Of a DNA stretch of 64,000 nucleotides, positions 1 through 11,300 are shown piece after piece; within the stretch, counting starts at the first letter, position 1; every line of letters starts with the position of its first letter. The notes under the pieces are model-generated. The model did not search any database and was not told where the DNA came from. It worked only from the letters and a program-made list of their open reading frames with translations. This DNA is from Paralvinella palmiformis (taxonomy: Eukaryota > Annelida > Polychaeta > Terebellida > Alvinellidae), in assembly GCA_025642065.1 (NCBI GenBank), contig JAODUP010000127.1, positions 1,266,001 to 1,330,000 on the forward strand, written 5' to 3'. The position numbers and the translations under genes were made by a program.

Positions 1-176
1 GCTGAATTAAAGAGAGAGAAAAAGGTTTTCACCCCACAACCAGAAAACAGAGAGTGGACAAAGAACAAAACGAAGAATGAAGATTAAACGACCAGCTATC
101 AGAGAGAATGGTTCTACTAGCTGAAGAAGGAACAAGTGGGACAGAATCATTCTGTCCAACGCGTTTTGGCACATAC
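1..176 (-). other. Start of Rab intron 4
   Basis: The intron begins at 176 (GTATGT on the minus strand). No further Rab exon was found down to position 1. Confidence 0.7.
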
Positions 177-243
177 CCTCGGCATCGCGGTAATAGGCCC
201 TCGTTATACTACGGAACCTCTCTTGGCCAGCTGTGTCCCAGAT
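177..243 (-). CDS. Rab26/37: Rab26/37 GTPase, common exon 4 (switch II, G3)
   Basis: The minus strand reads [11 protein letters not shown], then a switch II segment ending AYYRDAE, in 22 codons plus one base. WDTAGQE is the G3 motif of Rab GTPases, which binds the nucleotide Mg site and supplies the catalytic Gln; AYYRDA is typical of Rab26/Rab37. The acceptor is a TTAG just above 243. The donor is G|GTATGT, leaving the exon in phase 1, so the next codon completes as Gly or Ala (GNN), as expected where vertebrate Rab37 has RDAQA. The reading frame continues exactly from exon 3, which ends in phase 0 with VKLQ. The next coding exon (LLLLYD-type strand, NKxD, ETSA, C-terminal cysteines) is not in positions 1-176, so the gene runs off the left edge. 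Seen: motifs and splice sites. Inferred: the family assignment. Confidence 0.93.
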
Positions 244-1451
244 CTAATGTATGCCAGAGAAATGTCATACTTAAGCTTAACGCCAACATGGCCATTGAAA
301 AATGTCGTGATGTCAATAGGAGGTCGGACAACACTTAATCGAAGCAATCGTTTCTGCCAATTATCATGCAAACGAAAATAAACTCTCTATATATGGTAAA
401 TGTTTAGCCTGAATGTCTTCCTTACCTTGTAGTTCTATTAAAACAATGTTATGATCAATTATTAGGCAAACTGTACGAAATTTAAGGCCAGATGTAAACA
501 AATAATTTTTATAAATGGGCACTCCGGAGACCAAAACAATGGTCACCATGACAACCATTAACCTCAGAACGTCATCAAACTATTTAGTCAGCTCATTAAA
601 TACTCATGGTAATGTAAGTATTATTATTATTGGAATTCTGCACTTATTATGGCTCGTAATAAAAGGTTTCCTCAATCGTGTACTAGGTTCAGTCAGCAAC
701 TATCATTTACCTGCCTAATAACTCGATAAACCACCCGAATCTAGCCCTAATTCAATGAAACTGGTAGAGACTACGTCTATCAGATCATCGTTCAGTTGAG
801 TTGTTTAGTTTCATTGCCGGCCACACGTAGGATGTGTGGTCAAGAGGCATCAGCCTCGGCAAACAGATCCCACAAAAGTAGGGATGAGCTGGAATCAAAT
901 CCACAATCTGGAGATTTCCAGTGCAGTACACCAACCACTGCACCATCATAATGACCTCTATCACTTTCATGTGACATTATATCTAACTATCTTCGAACGA
1001 CGTAAACATTGCATATTCGGGATAGCAAATAAACGAAGGAATAACAACAACAATGACACCAACAAAATACGAAACAGTGAAGCTATCAATTCTAACATGA
1101 AAAAAGATTCTACGGTACTGCCGACAAACTTAAAAAAAGGATTAAATTTAGAAACAGAAATCTTCTTCAATTCAAAATTTCAAATTTGAACAACATTCTT
1201 AACAATCATGCTACAATGAATATGATTTTTCATAGTTATTAACGAGTCAATATATATTAATTAAAAACATTTATTACAACATTTTAAAGAATATCTAGAA
1301 TTACTGATTTAAGCTTAATATCTAATATATAGTAGAGATGTTTGATTTTTACAGCCATTTTTGTGCACATCGTAGACTAAATCGGCCGACTAAGAGCAAT
1401 TTATAATCATTAAATACTTTGTTATTCAAACCACAATGTAATAATGCATAC
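244..1451 (-). other. Rab intron between exons 3 and 4
   Basis: AT-rich intron holding one SINE B copy (791-949). Nothing else was recognised. Confidence 0.7.
791..949 (-). mobile_element. SINE B, tRNA-derived, minus strand
   Basis: On the minus strand it starts with a tRNA-like A box (GCAGTGGTTGG) and a degenerate B box (TGGATTTGATTCC), then a shared body with TTTGTGGGATCTGTTT. It ends in a tail containing AACAACTCAACTGAAC. The same order is seen at 6153-6320 and 21541-21682. Confidence 0.65.
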
Positions 1452-1493
1452 CTGTAATTTGACCTTTGTTCCATCAACATTTACGACTTTATT
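1452..1493 (-). CDS. Rab26/37: Rab26/37 GTPase, common exon 3 (interswitch)
   Basis: This is a 42-bp micro-exon of 14 codons reading NKVVNVDGTKVKLQ on the minus strand. It forms the interswitch beta hairpin that links switch I to the WDTAGQ motif. Human Rab37 has NKVVTVDGVRVKLQ at the same place (from memory), which is diagnostic for the Rab26/37 group. The acceptor is a long T-rich tract ending TTGCAG and the donor is CAG|GTATGC. Both ends are phase 0, so it joins either exon 2A (ending GIGFT) or exon 2B (ending GIDFR) without a frame change, and joins exon 4 (IWDTAG) directly. It is too short for ORF-based detection. Confidence 0.95.
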
Positions 1494-1840
1494 CTGCAAG
1501 AAAAAAAGCAAGTTAAGTAATTTAATAAAATTTGCTTAGCATCGGAAACACATCCGATCATATTGCTCTTTCATTTAAACAAAACAAACTGTCTCATCAA
1601 ATTATTTACAACACTGACACAAATATAAAGCAGACATTTATTCATTATGAGTTTTATTAATACAGACTATGGTGATACATAGAGTGACTGTGTCTTTGGC
1701 TAAATGACATATCAGCACAAAAAGATAATTTGTCATAATCTTGTCAGAACTAGCCCTTAACTTATAACATGCAGGAATATGTTAATTGGCCAAATCTAAA
1801 CACGAATTATCAGTCATCACTGGTAGATGAAACATGAAAG

Positions 1841-1844
<4 letters not shown>

Positions 1845-1881
<37 letters not shown>

Positions 1882-1893
1882 CACACACACAAA
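1845..1893. repeat. (AT)n(AC)n microsatellite
   Basis: AT block followed by AC block. Confidence 0.9.
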
Positions 1894-2203
1894 TATCATA
1901 ACTGTGAATGATTAACATATTCTGGACAAAATACTTTATCATAGTGAGTTAAGCAGTTTTTCCTAGTTTTGATCAATACTACAAGGCGGCAGCATTTGAT
2001 AAAATCACTTAGCCACCATGATAATCCACTGAATGTTGGAAATATATATGTCTGCGATAAACTGTGCTAAATCGGCACTTATATATCATAGAACAAAGTA
2101 AGTGATCATGGTTTAGTTTAGTCCATACCTTATATCTCTAACTCATAACAAAGAGAATAATTGGGATGAACAGGTAATTAATACAAACATAAAAAATGCC
2201 ATC

Positions 2204-2400
2204 ATTGTCAACATGATGACACCAAACGAGCAGATTCTTTCATCTTGATCATCTTGTCTGAGTCGGGAGTTTTCATCTTCACTTTCATGTCAATTATCAA
2301 ACCAACCAAGCCTCCATTGTGACCTATTTGCAATGCATTGTCTGCAAATTATTTGAACATCGAATGAGATATTACCAGTGACAGCTGTGTCACCTACTTC
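2204..2400 (-). repeat. Intronic duplication, copy 1
   Basis: About 190 bp repeated in the same orientation at 3448-3640. The core 2208-2341 differs from its partner at 9 of 134 positions by eye and has no indels, whereas indels appear just outside it. On the minus strand the core is preceded by TTTGCAG and is open for 44 codons to a TGA at 2208-2210, including IGHNGGLVGLIID and MKTPDSDKM. Confidence 0.8.
2208..2341 (-). pseudogene. Exon-like open segment of unknown family, copy 1
   Basis: 44 codons plus two leading bases after an acceptor-like TTTGCAG, ending in TGA. The peptide has a basic, Met/Lys-rich C-terminal part (DMKVKMKTPDSDKMIKMKES). Compared with 3452-3585, three of the differences are synonymous third-position changes and two are replacements (E/Q, C/S); four cluster at the amino end. 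An upstream frame containing LLSDETLEALQ is in a different phase, and a stop lies just before it. It cannot be a Rab cassette exon in frame: after exon 2B it would stop within six codons. It could be the 3' exon of a decayed gene or transposon. No family was recognised. Confidence 0.35.
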
Positions 2401-3447
2401 ATAATTAGAGCTGCTCTGAAGTGCCTCTAATGTTTCATCTGACAACAAGGCAGCTCAGCTATATCCGAAGGCTGATCCTTGCACCTAGATATGCACTAAT
2501 CAGTGACTGCCATAACATTCAGTGTCCACCCTCCAGCTATGTAACTATATATTATAATATTTGAGTGGTTCATTAAATGTAACTTGGGAATGATCAGTGT
2601 TAGACGTTCACCTCGGGCCTTAGCCAATCAGCTGACGTGATTGGATCATACGGACCAATCAGTGTTATAGGTTAATATTAATCAAGAAAACATCTCTCAT
2701 GTGTGTACAAGCCTATATTTTAGTCCACAAGTGAAGGAATAACCCCGCATTACACAAGTATCTAAAAATTAACCACACAAACATTCCGGCTCAAACAGAA
2801 CTGAAGAAATGCTTTGACTATGATGAATTATAAATTAAAAATCCACAATTTATATCGTTCCAGATGGCAGGTTTTTGGTGCTGAAAGCAAAAATGTCTAG
2901 CAAACAAATAACACCAGGTGTAAATAGTAAACAAAAGAACCTGCCAATAATAGGTATCTCATTAGCTAACTATCTGATCACTGACAGGTATAAACTATAT
3001 ATATATATATATATAATAGGTGTACTGTTATCTGAAGCCCAGGCCACAATGAAGAGGATGATGATGATGACAAATCATTGTCCAGGATCTAGAAGTGTTG
3101 TCCATAACTACTCCAGCATATATAATTAACGCCCCCTCCCCCACCCGGACACTGGGGGGAGAGGGTAAGTGGTATTATACCTCATATTAGGTGTGGTAAG
3201 AAAAATGCTTTAGGCAAGGTATGGCAACTACACTAGATGTGAGGTGTGGCAATTAATACACACAGCATCAGACAGATCTGGCATTGGTAAGATGGGTCTG
3301 TTCGTGTTGCCAACTTCAAGGGAAGTGTAAACATTGTTACAAGGTAAACATTAGCTCAATGGGGGGAAAATCATGGGACTCAAACAAGAGCGAAACACAA
3401 ACAAATACTGAATACTAAGAAACGGTCAGTCAACAAATCTAATAAAC

Positions 3448-3640
3448 ATTGTCAACTTGATGACACCAAACGAGCAGATTGTTTCATCTTGATCATCTTG
3501 TCTGAGTCGGGAGTTTTCATCTTCACTTTCATGTCAATTATCAAACCAACTAAACCTCCATTATGACCTATTTGCTGTCCAATGTCTGCAAATTATTTGT
3601 ATTTGAACATCGAATGTAGTCCTTTCAGCAACAGCTGTCT
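3448..3640 (-). repeat. Intronic duplication, copy 2
   Basis: Partner of 2204-2400. The core 3452-3585 is also 134 bp, preceded by TTTGCAG on the minus strand and ending in the same TGA (3452-3454). The outer part has a 6-bp insertion (an extra ATACAA) and a larger deletion relative to copy 1. Confidence 0.8.
3452..3585 (-). pseudogene. Exon-like open segment of unknown family, copy 2
   Basis: Same reading frame, length and stop as the copy at 2208-2341, with IGQQIGHNGGLVG near its start and SARLVSSS at its end. The upstream part shortens to LLDETAVAERTTFDVQIQ. A (GT)n array starts directly beyond it at 3652. Whether it is a gene fragment or a repeat is not decidable from this window. Confidence 0.35.
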
Positions 3641-3733
3641 CATCTAACAAGGTGTGTGTGTGTGTGTGTGTGTTCATTATAGCTTCTAATTTTAGCAGCT
3701 ATAGAGAAACACTCCAAACAAGATGCTTGGATG

Positions 3734-3866
3734 GATGATTTGTGTTTTACGCCCACTTTTGTGGACAGTGAAGGCTAAACGGGTCCAGCGACGTTCAAAT
3801 AGGTAATGAGGTGAAGTGAAAGATGAAACACCCTTCAGAAATGATAACACGCCGAGACCTCAAACA
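3734..3866 (-). mobile_element. SINE A fragment, minus strand
   Basis: The 3' body of SINE A in reverse: TTTTACGCCCACTTTTGTG, then AGGCTAAACGGG, GGTAATGAGGTGAAGTG and GATGAAACACCCTTCAG. It stops near a degenerate B box; the tRNA head is lost. Confidence 0.7.
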
Positions 3867-4794
3867 GGAGACAATTTCTACTTGATCCATGTTCAGTTAG
3901 CTGACTTAAGACACTGTGCCAATAGAATCCAGCCAGAGAAAGTGTGATTAATCAAAAGGAGTTCTGCCGATTTGCATAGAGTACAAACGTAACTGTTTGT
4001 TGTTGCTGCTAGGTATCTAAGAAATTAATTAATGGTAATGGAGTGACAAATTAATATAATTATGTATTGAGATATATGTTGTTCTTACTTACTACAAATT
4101 CAATAACATTCAAAAACATGTGACCCTTCTTCTTTGAACACACACACACACACACACTTCCTCTATCAGCAGGTTTCCTTCATTATAGCTAGCTGTTCAC
4201 ACAGAGAGACCGTAGCTGATTTGTCTGCTTATGAAGAACAATTTTTTTTTTCTAAGATCATATATTGTCCACATTATACCGAGATCTGTCATCATACATA
4301 AACTGTTCATTAAAAACCACGAACACGAATGAAATCATCAGCCAAATAAGGAAATGGGAGTCATTTCTAAACCGACTGAGCCTAATTTCAACCTGTTGTG
4401 AGAGGCTTAATGCCAGGCGCATCTGAATAATCCTCAGTGAAAAGGGTTTAGGTAATATGTTGTATAAATTACAAATGTTCTAGTACACCAAATAGCCTAA
4501 TTTATAAATTACCAATATGTTGTTAATTTCCATCCATCTTAGTGAGTGAAGGCGTATCGACCTCAGAGATCAGGCGTTTGTTATGCAGCAGATTTGAGTG
4601 TATATATTATTGGGTGACCTTAACATTATACAAAAAGGAATGACAAAGAGATGAAAATTACAATTTTTGTTTGTAATCATTACAATAACATTTCCGCATT
4701 TCCAAAGAAAAAACTCTTTTACTTACTAATACCAAACCTAAATAAATTACGTGACATTTCTTTGTTACTAGTCACACCTTAGAAACATTATAAG

Positions 4795-4960
4795 CCGAGG
4801 CGACACTGCCCACAAAAATAGGATGACGGGCGAGAAGCCTTTTAAGATGAAAGATGAAACGTTCCATAAATACATACAACACTGGAATTTGATCCGATGA
4901 AATGATGGTCTGCAGTGCCGCATGCATTACCAGCTGTGCTATTGGACCAGCCTCATAATC
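4795..4960 (-). mobile_element. Old tRNA-derived SINE, minus strand
   Basis: On the minus strand, a tRNA-like head (AGCACAGCTGGTAATGCATG, later GGATCAAATTCC) is followed by GTTTCATCTTTCATCTT. It is diverged and closer to SINE A than B. Confidence 0.45.
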
Positions 4961-5492
4961 GGACCAGAAGGACCACAGCTGGGTCTGAGTGAGGTTCAGC
5001 TGATCATACTTTAGTTATATAACGCATAATTAATGAGAACATTAGCAAAATTCTCTTATTTAACCATATTGATTGGATACAGTTCTAAGAACTTAGCGAA
5101 CACTAATCTGTACGACACGTACTTTATATGTTATCGCATAGTGCCCGAACAGTGACATAATATTAACAGGTCCATTATGGGCTCTGTCACATGCACACAC
5201 TGTAATGTACTTCATTACTCTAATCAGAAGCCGGGAAGGCTAATAAATGGTTACGTACACCAGACCGCAGCAGAGCGGGTTGAGTGGCAGTCACTTTCAC
5301 TTAAATGCACTCAAAGTTCTTAGAGCAAACAACATTTCTCAAGTTGTTTTATACTACAAGTGAATAACACATATCTAAGGACATTATGCATAAGCAAGAT
5401 ATCACACTGATAACGTTATACAAAAAGTGGTTATAACAAAGACAAATCTTCGTTCAACTAGAGTCTGACAGGAAGTAAATTTGTTCTAAATG

Positions 5493-5494
<2 letters not shown>

Positions 5495-5525
<31 letters not shown>

Positions 5526-5548
5526 ACACACACACACACACACACACA
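5495..5548. repeat. (AT)n(AC)n microsatellite
   Basis: AT block followed by a CA block and an A run. Confidence 0.9.
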
Positions 5549-6152
5549 AAAAAAATACTTTAATACAATAAAATGTTTCCATGTTCAATGTAAATTAGCA
5601 TTCATATAATGAAGAATATAATTGCGATTACATTTCAAATCACTCAAAATTTAGTTAATTTCATTGATGAAATAATGAGGATTATAACAATGACTTCTGC
5701 TAGTAATTAAATAAACAATTGGCTTAAGCTGTTGTACAACAGCGAACAACAAAGATATGTGTGACATCTATCGGGTTAAGATAATTGTTTGTGATAAAGA
5801 TAGAAGAACTGACAAAAGTTATAAAATTTGGTTGTGTCATCATTCAATATGGTAGGCCAGTAGACGTGTGGCTACATCCAGATAAAGATTAGTTTTGAGC
5901 CATTCATAATACATAGTTGAGCCATTCATTAATCATGCAGGTGGGGGAACTCATTGACATTATGACACAGTATCCCAAGACGAGTCACACATTATGACGA
6001 AATAAACAAACCTGCGTAACCAATGTAACATAAATAATGTACCTTAGATGGTCAGCCAGCTATAGGGACATGCTTTACATACACTAGTTCTGTGCATAAA
6101 TTTGTAAGAAAGCAACAATGTAGCTAAAAGTTAATTGCTGTTATTAATAAAT

Positions 6153-6320
6153 GGTTGAGTTGTTTAGGTTTGGTACTGGTTAAACATTTGAAGTATGGCT
6201 GAGGGTCATCTGTCTAGAGAAACAAATCCCACAAATATGGGTACATGTGGGAGCCAGATTTGAACTCACAACCTTAAAGTTTGCAGTACAGCACTCTATC
6301 CAATATACCATCAGGCCACA
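6153..6320 (-). mobile_element. SINE B, tRNA-derived, minus strand
   Basis: The minus strand reads an A-box-like GGTATATTGGATAGAGTG and a B-box-like GAGTTCAAATCTGG, then TTTGTGGGATTTGTTTC, CAGATGACCCTCAGCC and a tail ending AACAACTCAACC. It matches 791-949 and 21541-21682 in the same order. Confidence 0.7.
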
Positions 6321-7052
6321 TGTTATTAAGTAATTGATGCTCGCATTATATCACTGATTGCTTACTCATTGACCAAATGTTAATGAAGTCAGTTGTAAAA
6401 TTAGTCCATGACCAATATCATTTATAATAAATTGATTTCCAATCTATACATGTTATCAGTGTACTGTAAATGACTCTAAATTCAAGTTGGGGGGGGGTCA
6501 TAGTCAACAGAAATTAAATGAGTAAAGTTAGTTCTTGGTGAATAAATGACAAAAGACGACTATGGTACTGATGGATATCATGAAATCTAAAGTCAGCCTT
6601 TCAAGATAAATTAGCTAAATACTATTATTAATTTCTATTCATTGAACTATTTTAATTTATACTATTACTAGTCATGTATTCAAAATAATATTTGGAACAC
6701 ACACGCACACACACATATATAAATATATATATATGTGTATATATATATATATATATCTACACACCTATCAAAGGTGAACCAAAAAGAGGCTGAAAAGTTT
6801 GCAACACTCAAGTTTATAAAGCTGCAGACCAATAACAAAACTGTCCGCGATCTGCTTACAGCCTACAAAACTCTGGGGTATTTAGATGTTCCGAGGTTCA
6901 TTCTGCTCATGTTTATTTCCTAAACTCAAATTCATAGTTCTCAACTTCCGAAAATATCCCCCCCCCCCCAACCCAATATACATAAAATAAACATCTGGAT
7001 CTCCATCAACTTATAATACGATGTCTGTGTAATGTATAGATCTCTATGTATG

Positions 7053-7057
<5 letters not shown>

Positions 7058-7099
<42 letters not shown>
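7058..7099. repeat. (TA)n microsatellite
   Basis: About 21 TA units. Confidence 0.95.
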
Positions 7100-7103
<4 letters not shown>

Positions 7104-7462
7104 AAATGGTTGCATTCATTTTTCACTTAATATTCTGAAACGTAGTTAATTATGCAACCACTCATGTATATGGAACTTATGGTGATAATGACTGGATAAT
7201 AGAAGCTGATGTCGCTACACAAAGTGGACATACATTTAACAATTTGGGAAAATCTACAGGTAGTTGTAGTTATCAGGTAAACATAGTATTATGTTATGTT
7301 TCAGTAGAACAAGAAGGTTGGATGATACAATTATCAACCTTAATATAGTGGATTAATTTACTTCATTTTGTACAAAACTGTCATTCAACGTTTGCAGTAA
7401 ATATTTCTCTTTTTATACTAAAAACTACCAAGATCTGATGTTTGGATCTCTGTCATTGGTCT

Positions 7463-7723
7463 AAACACTTGCAGTGCAGACATACCAGCCAATGGACATT
7501 CTGCATTTTGAAAAGCCAAGGATTGATATTTTCTTTACAATCAACTGTCAAATTGATCATGTCAAAGTAGAAGTGAAAAGTGTTCTCAATGGGTATAGTA
7601 CCAGGAACTCACTAGAATGTTCAGAATCTCATCAGATCTACACATATCTCAAGAATGATGCATATCCAAGAAAAAACACAGGAAATTTCAGATATGTGGG
7701 GAATTTACTTCTCTCTCTGTCTC
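7463..7723 (+). other. Orphan open frame after an acceptor-like site
   Basis: After CTTGCAG the frame runs VQTYQPMDILHFEKP and continues open for about 80 codons to GNFRYVGNLLLSL. It then enters a (CA)n(TA)n(GA)n array, so the last part of any ORF call here is microsatellite. The pattern FEKPRIDIFF followed later by FRYVGNLLL weakly recalls the N-terminal domain of RNF37/UBOX5 ubiquitin ligases, but the match is from memory and distant. A second ATG-less open stretch lies at 7139-7347 with TYGDNDWIIEAD and an internal CAG|GTAAAC. It may be a fragment of a decayed gene on the + strand or chance. Confidence 0.22.
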
Positions 7724-7725
7724 CA

Positions 7726-7737
7726 CACACACACACA

Positions 7738-7785
<48 letters not shown>
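7726..7785. repeat. (CA)n(TA)n(GA)n compound microsatellite
   Basis: Three dinucleotide blocks in direct succession. Confidence 0.95.
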
Positions 7786-8234
7786 CACTAGAATTTAAAT
7801 TTAGTTTACATAATAATAATAGCTCTTTATTCTACTGCAGAAACCCTGATACTGATTGCATGACTGCAGTATGGGGGGGGGGGCTGTTACTGTTAAGGAT
7901 GTAGGGGGTGAATGTTAAAATGAGAATAAAATGTTGAACCCGAGTTACATGACCATAAAACAATGATGGTCCATCCAGTAATATAAACAATACAAGAAAT
8001 AGGAGTCAGATATTTCATTTTAGTAATTATAAAACCATATTAAATAAAGCTTTAACATATCAGTACAGATAAGAACGAATCATTTCAAGAATCAGTAGAT
8101 ACACAGTCAAAAAGACATATAAACATTAGTAACAATGGCGCCATATTTAATTACTTCACAATCACATTGTGCCACATTAACCGTGTCATAATAACACCAA
8201 TAACATCTGTCCACATCTGATGCCTGATCCTTAC

Positions 8235-8345
8235 CCTGAAGTCGATGCCAACAGTTGATATAAAGCTACCAGATAAAAAGGCATTATCCTTAAACCTGAC
8301 CAGTAAACATGTCTTGCCCACTCCACTGTCACCGATAAGCATCAC
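8235..8345 (-). CDS. Rab26/37: Rab26/37 GTPase, alternative exon 2B (P-loop and switch I, Rab37-like)
   Basis: 111 bp, 37 codons, phase 0 at both ends. It opens with [18 protein letters not shown] and closes with [18 protein letters not shown] is the G1 P-loop; the Thr of STVG is G2; VGIDF is the RabF1 motif of switch I. The sequence is close to vertebrate Rab26 and Rab37. The acceptor is TTTTTCAG|GTG and the donor AGG|GTAAGG. The natural partner is exon 1B at 18889-18972, which ends DIACK in phase 0 and precedes it on the same strand, giving [13 protein letters not shown], the arrangement seen in worm and vertebrate Rab37. It is the same length and phase as exon 2A, so inclusion of both would duplicate the P-loop. 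The two are therefore inferred to be mutually exclusive. Confidence 0.95.
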
Positions 8346-11300
8346 CTGAAAAATAAAAGTAATATTTATTTGAAAAAAGGACTTTAAAACGGATATATTT
8401 GACATTTTAACAAATTTATGTTAACCAAAATAGTTTCTGTTAGTCTGACAACGTCTACATTACCAAAAAAAGATCAAGATAATTTAGCTGAAGCATTATA
8501 TGACATAATTTGGCATATACTAAATATAATGTATATTATCAACAAGACCTTCAAGCCTTAAGTACAAAACATGATGTCCTCATGATATCCGACTCATCAA
8601 ATTAAAACAAGCATTTGAGTAACAGGTCTTAAGTTCAACAAGTACAAACTCATGTACATGGACTGAATCTTTGCCAAGAATTAAAATTTTAGTGTTAAAT
8701 GTCTCACACAGCTATCTATCAGATTAAAGGTAATTACCTATCACAGTATTTGAGTCACTGTACAACACTGATAACTCTGATACTCCCACCGCTGTGCCCG
8801 AGTGAGGCTCTCTAAAGCATACACACCTTGCACGTCACTAACTGCTCCATGTACAATATATAACATCGAACGACTTAAGAACAAGATGGTGATCCACGAA
8901 TATCACGACCGACGACCGAAACACGAGGTGCTCGTTTTAATAAGAACAATTATCAACAAGCAAAAAAAACATCATTGTGATTGGCCAGTCTCCTGTTAGG
9001 GATGAGAGACTCCATTAAAAACAGGACCAAGAACAGAACAAACTAAACCTAGAATATAACAACTAACTGATGCCTAGTTCGTATTTTAATTAATTAAATA
9101 CCCCATCATATATTTAACTTGTAGAGTGTAATCTGTCACAGAACGCCACCCCATCCCATCACGCACAAGCACCACCCCAGACGTCACTAACCTAAAAATA
9201 GATGTGGCTGATTCAGGCCTAAACCAAAAATAAAGAACACAGTCACACCTCATCCACGACGAGATCGGGCCGACATCGGGCCTTCTAGACTACGTCGAAG
9301 TGCGTTGCCATTGTGTCAGATGTTACCATCTTTGGTGCTTTAAAGCTTCTCCGCATCGAGCATTCAACGAAGATTATGAACTACCATCGTGAAGGTGTAA
9401 ATAATGAAATTGTTAACACTCCACACGTGTTCCTATAGCGCCAAAAACAGACGAGAGACCGTCACGTCATAGATCAGATAGGTTCTAAAAATGATCTCTT
9501 CAAAAGTAATCATTTGTTTACAGATGCTAGACCAGTTAAGAGTGATTTACAGTTACTCGTTCGAAATAAAAGCTATGCAGTAACACCTAAATGATTCAGT
9601 AGATGAAAATTATATACAAAAAAATCTCACTTTCTAATTGTCACGCTGTCACAAATTAGTTTTAAATGATATTTAGCCTTAAAGGCTGAGCGTGACAAAC
9701 AATTCACTGGATGTAGATTGACAACAGTTGATGTCACACACAGATGGAACAGATAATGGAGTCTAGTCCAGGTGTGGCCACCACCTAAAGGAGCAAAACA
9801 ACAGGTAGGAAAGAGATAAAGGTGACGTAACACCCCAGGAAGGCCTTATAATTGACAAGAACCTGAGCCGTCAACAGTTTGGCCATCTGAGTACTACATG
9901 CTACCAAAGAAAACAAGCCAAGTTCATGGAGCATGTTTCATCAACAATAAACCAGTTCACCAGGTCACCGGTGATGTATGGCTTATTGACATTTGTTAGA
10001 ATAAACAACTATACCACAAAAGTTAATGATAACTATGTAGAATGATCTATATATGGAACCGAAAAATAGGTCAGTGACACCATGTGGAAAATGGCATGGC
10101 TCTAATATTTGGTTCAAACTTTTGAAAATGGCTGTAACATTTAGTGGTACCTTAGTATTTATTACTAGGTTAACAGAATTTGTTGACTACCGGTAATTTT
10201 CTTATTTCGGTGCTAGGTCACACTAAGCTAACAAATAACTGCATATAATACGTGTGTATGTCTCTGTGTGTGTGTGTGTACGTGTTGACATATTCAATGG
10301 TGTTCTTTAAGCTTCTAACATAGCAATGAACATGCCCAACCATCTTGTTGTCTTATGAAGTATTCGTATCAGGATTCGACCTCGTGATGCTAAGGTTTTA
10401 TGCTGCATGCTTCCATTATTAAGAAATTGCACTTTCATTGAACTGCTGTACTTTTCTAACTACCTATTGTACCCTGTTGTTGTTGTGGTGGTGTTTATAC
10501 TGTGATGTATTTAACTCCATAGTACATTCCCCATTGTTGGACTATTACTTGTCGAGTGTTGCTGCCCTTTTTTGACGAGTTGCTGGTTGACCAAATTCTC
10601 AGTACTACACGCTGACCTGTTGCTGCACACTCTAACGCGGCGCGTCTGTTACAGGTGAGCCAACTAACGAGCAGCTGCCATGTTTATCTATTGCTGCGTG
10701 GGTGCTGGATACCAGCTGTCACACGCTGACAGCCATAATCAATACATTAACTTGATCGGCCTAAACATAGCTAAACACCAAACACTCATACAGCCAGTAT
10801 ATAGATACACTTACTGCCTACAATATTTAATCATTCGCATTCTTATGCCAAGTGTCCATCCATCAATAACTGCTGTCGGCCAAACTAAGCAGTGGCAGCT
10901 AGCGGAGATTGAATGAAATCAGATATTTTCTAACAGATAGGAAATCCAAATCTGAATAATTAAAGACAATTGAAGGACACCTTGCAACTGGATTGATGTT
11001 TTATCTATACTTGGCTAATAGCAAGGCTTTGTTGACAGTAACGGATGAGGTAGATTTATAACACACACTCAACTAGATGAGGGCATGAAAGTCAACAGTT
11101 TATTATGCTCCAATGACAGTTTGAGCACTATTAAGACCTTTGACTATATATATATATATATAGAAAGAGGGGGGGGAGACATAGGTTTGCTGTTACCGAA
11201 GAGGTTATCAATAAAAGGACTTTAGATCTCCGACCTGAATTCACTTTATAATCTGTACACACTTCAAGTTAAACTTATTCTCTTAAATATGCATTCAACG

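Larger units (their letters stand above)
1494..8234 (-). other. Rab intron between exons 2B and 3
   Basis: Contains the two exon-like duplicates, SINE fragments, an orphan open frame near 7463 and several (AT)n/(AC)n arrays (1845-1893, 5495-5548, 6700-6755, 7058-7099, 7726-7785). The stretches 2620-3120, 3870-4790, 4965-5490, 5550-6150 and 7790-8230 show nothing recognisable. Confidence 0.6.

Noticed and set aside
246..330. A minus-strand frame with GHVGVKL directly upstream of exon 4, as if the VKLQ end of exon 3 were contiguous.
   Set aside because: The frame is shifted relative to IWDTAG, the gap would need a 26-nt intron, and a proper exon ending VKLQ is present at 1452-1493.
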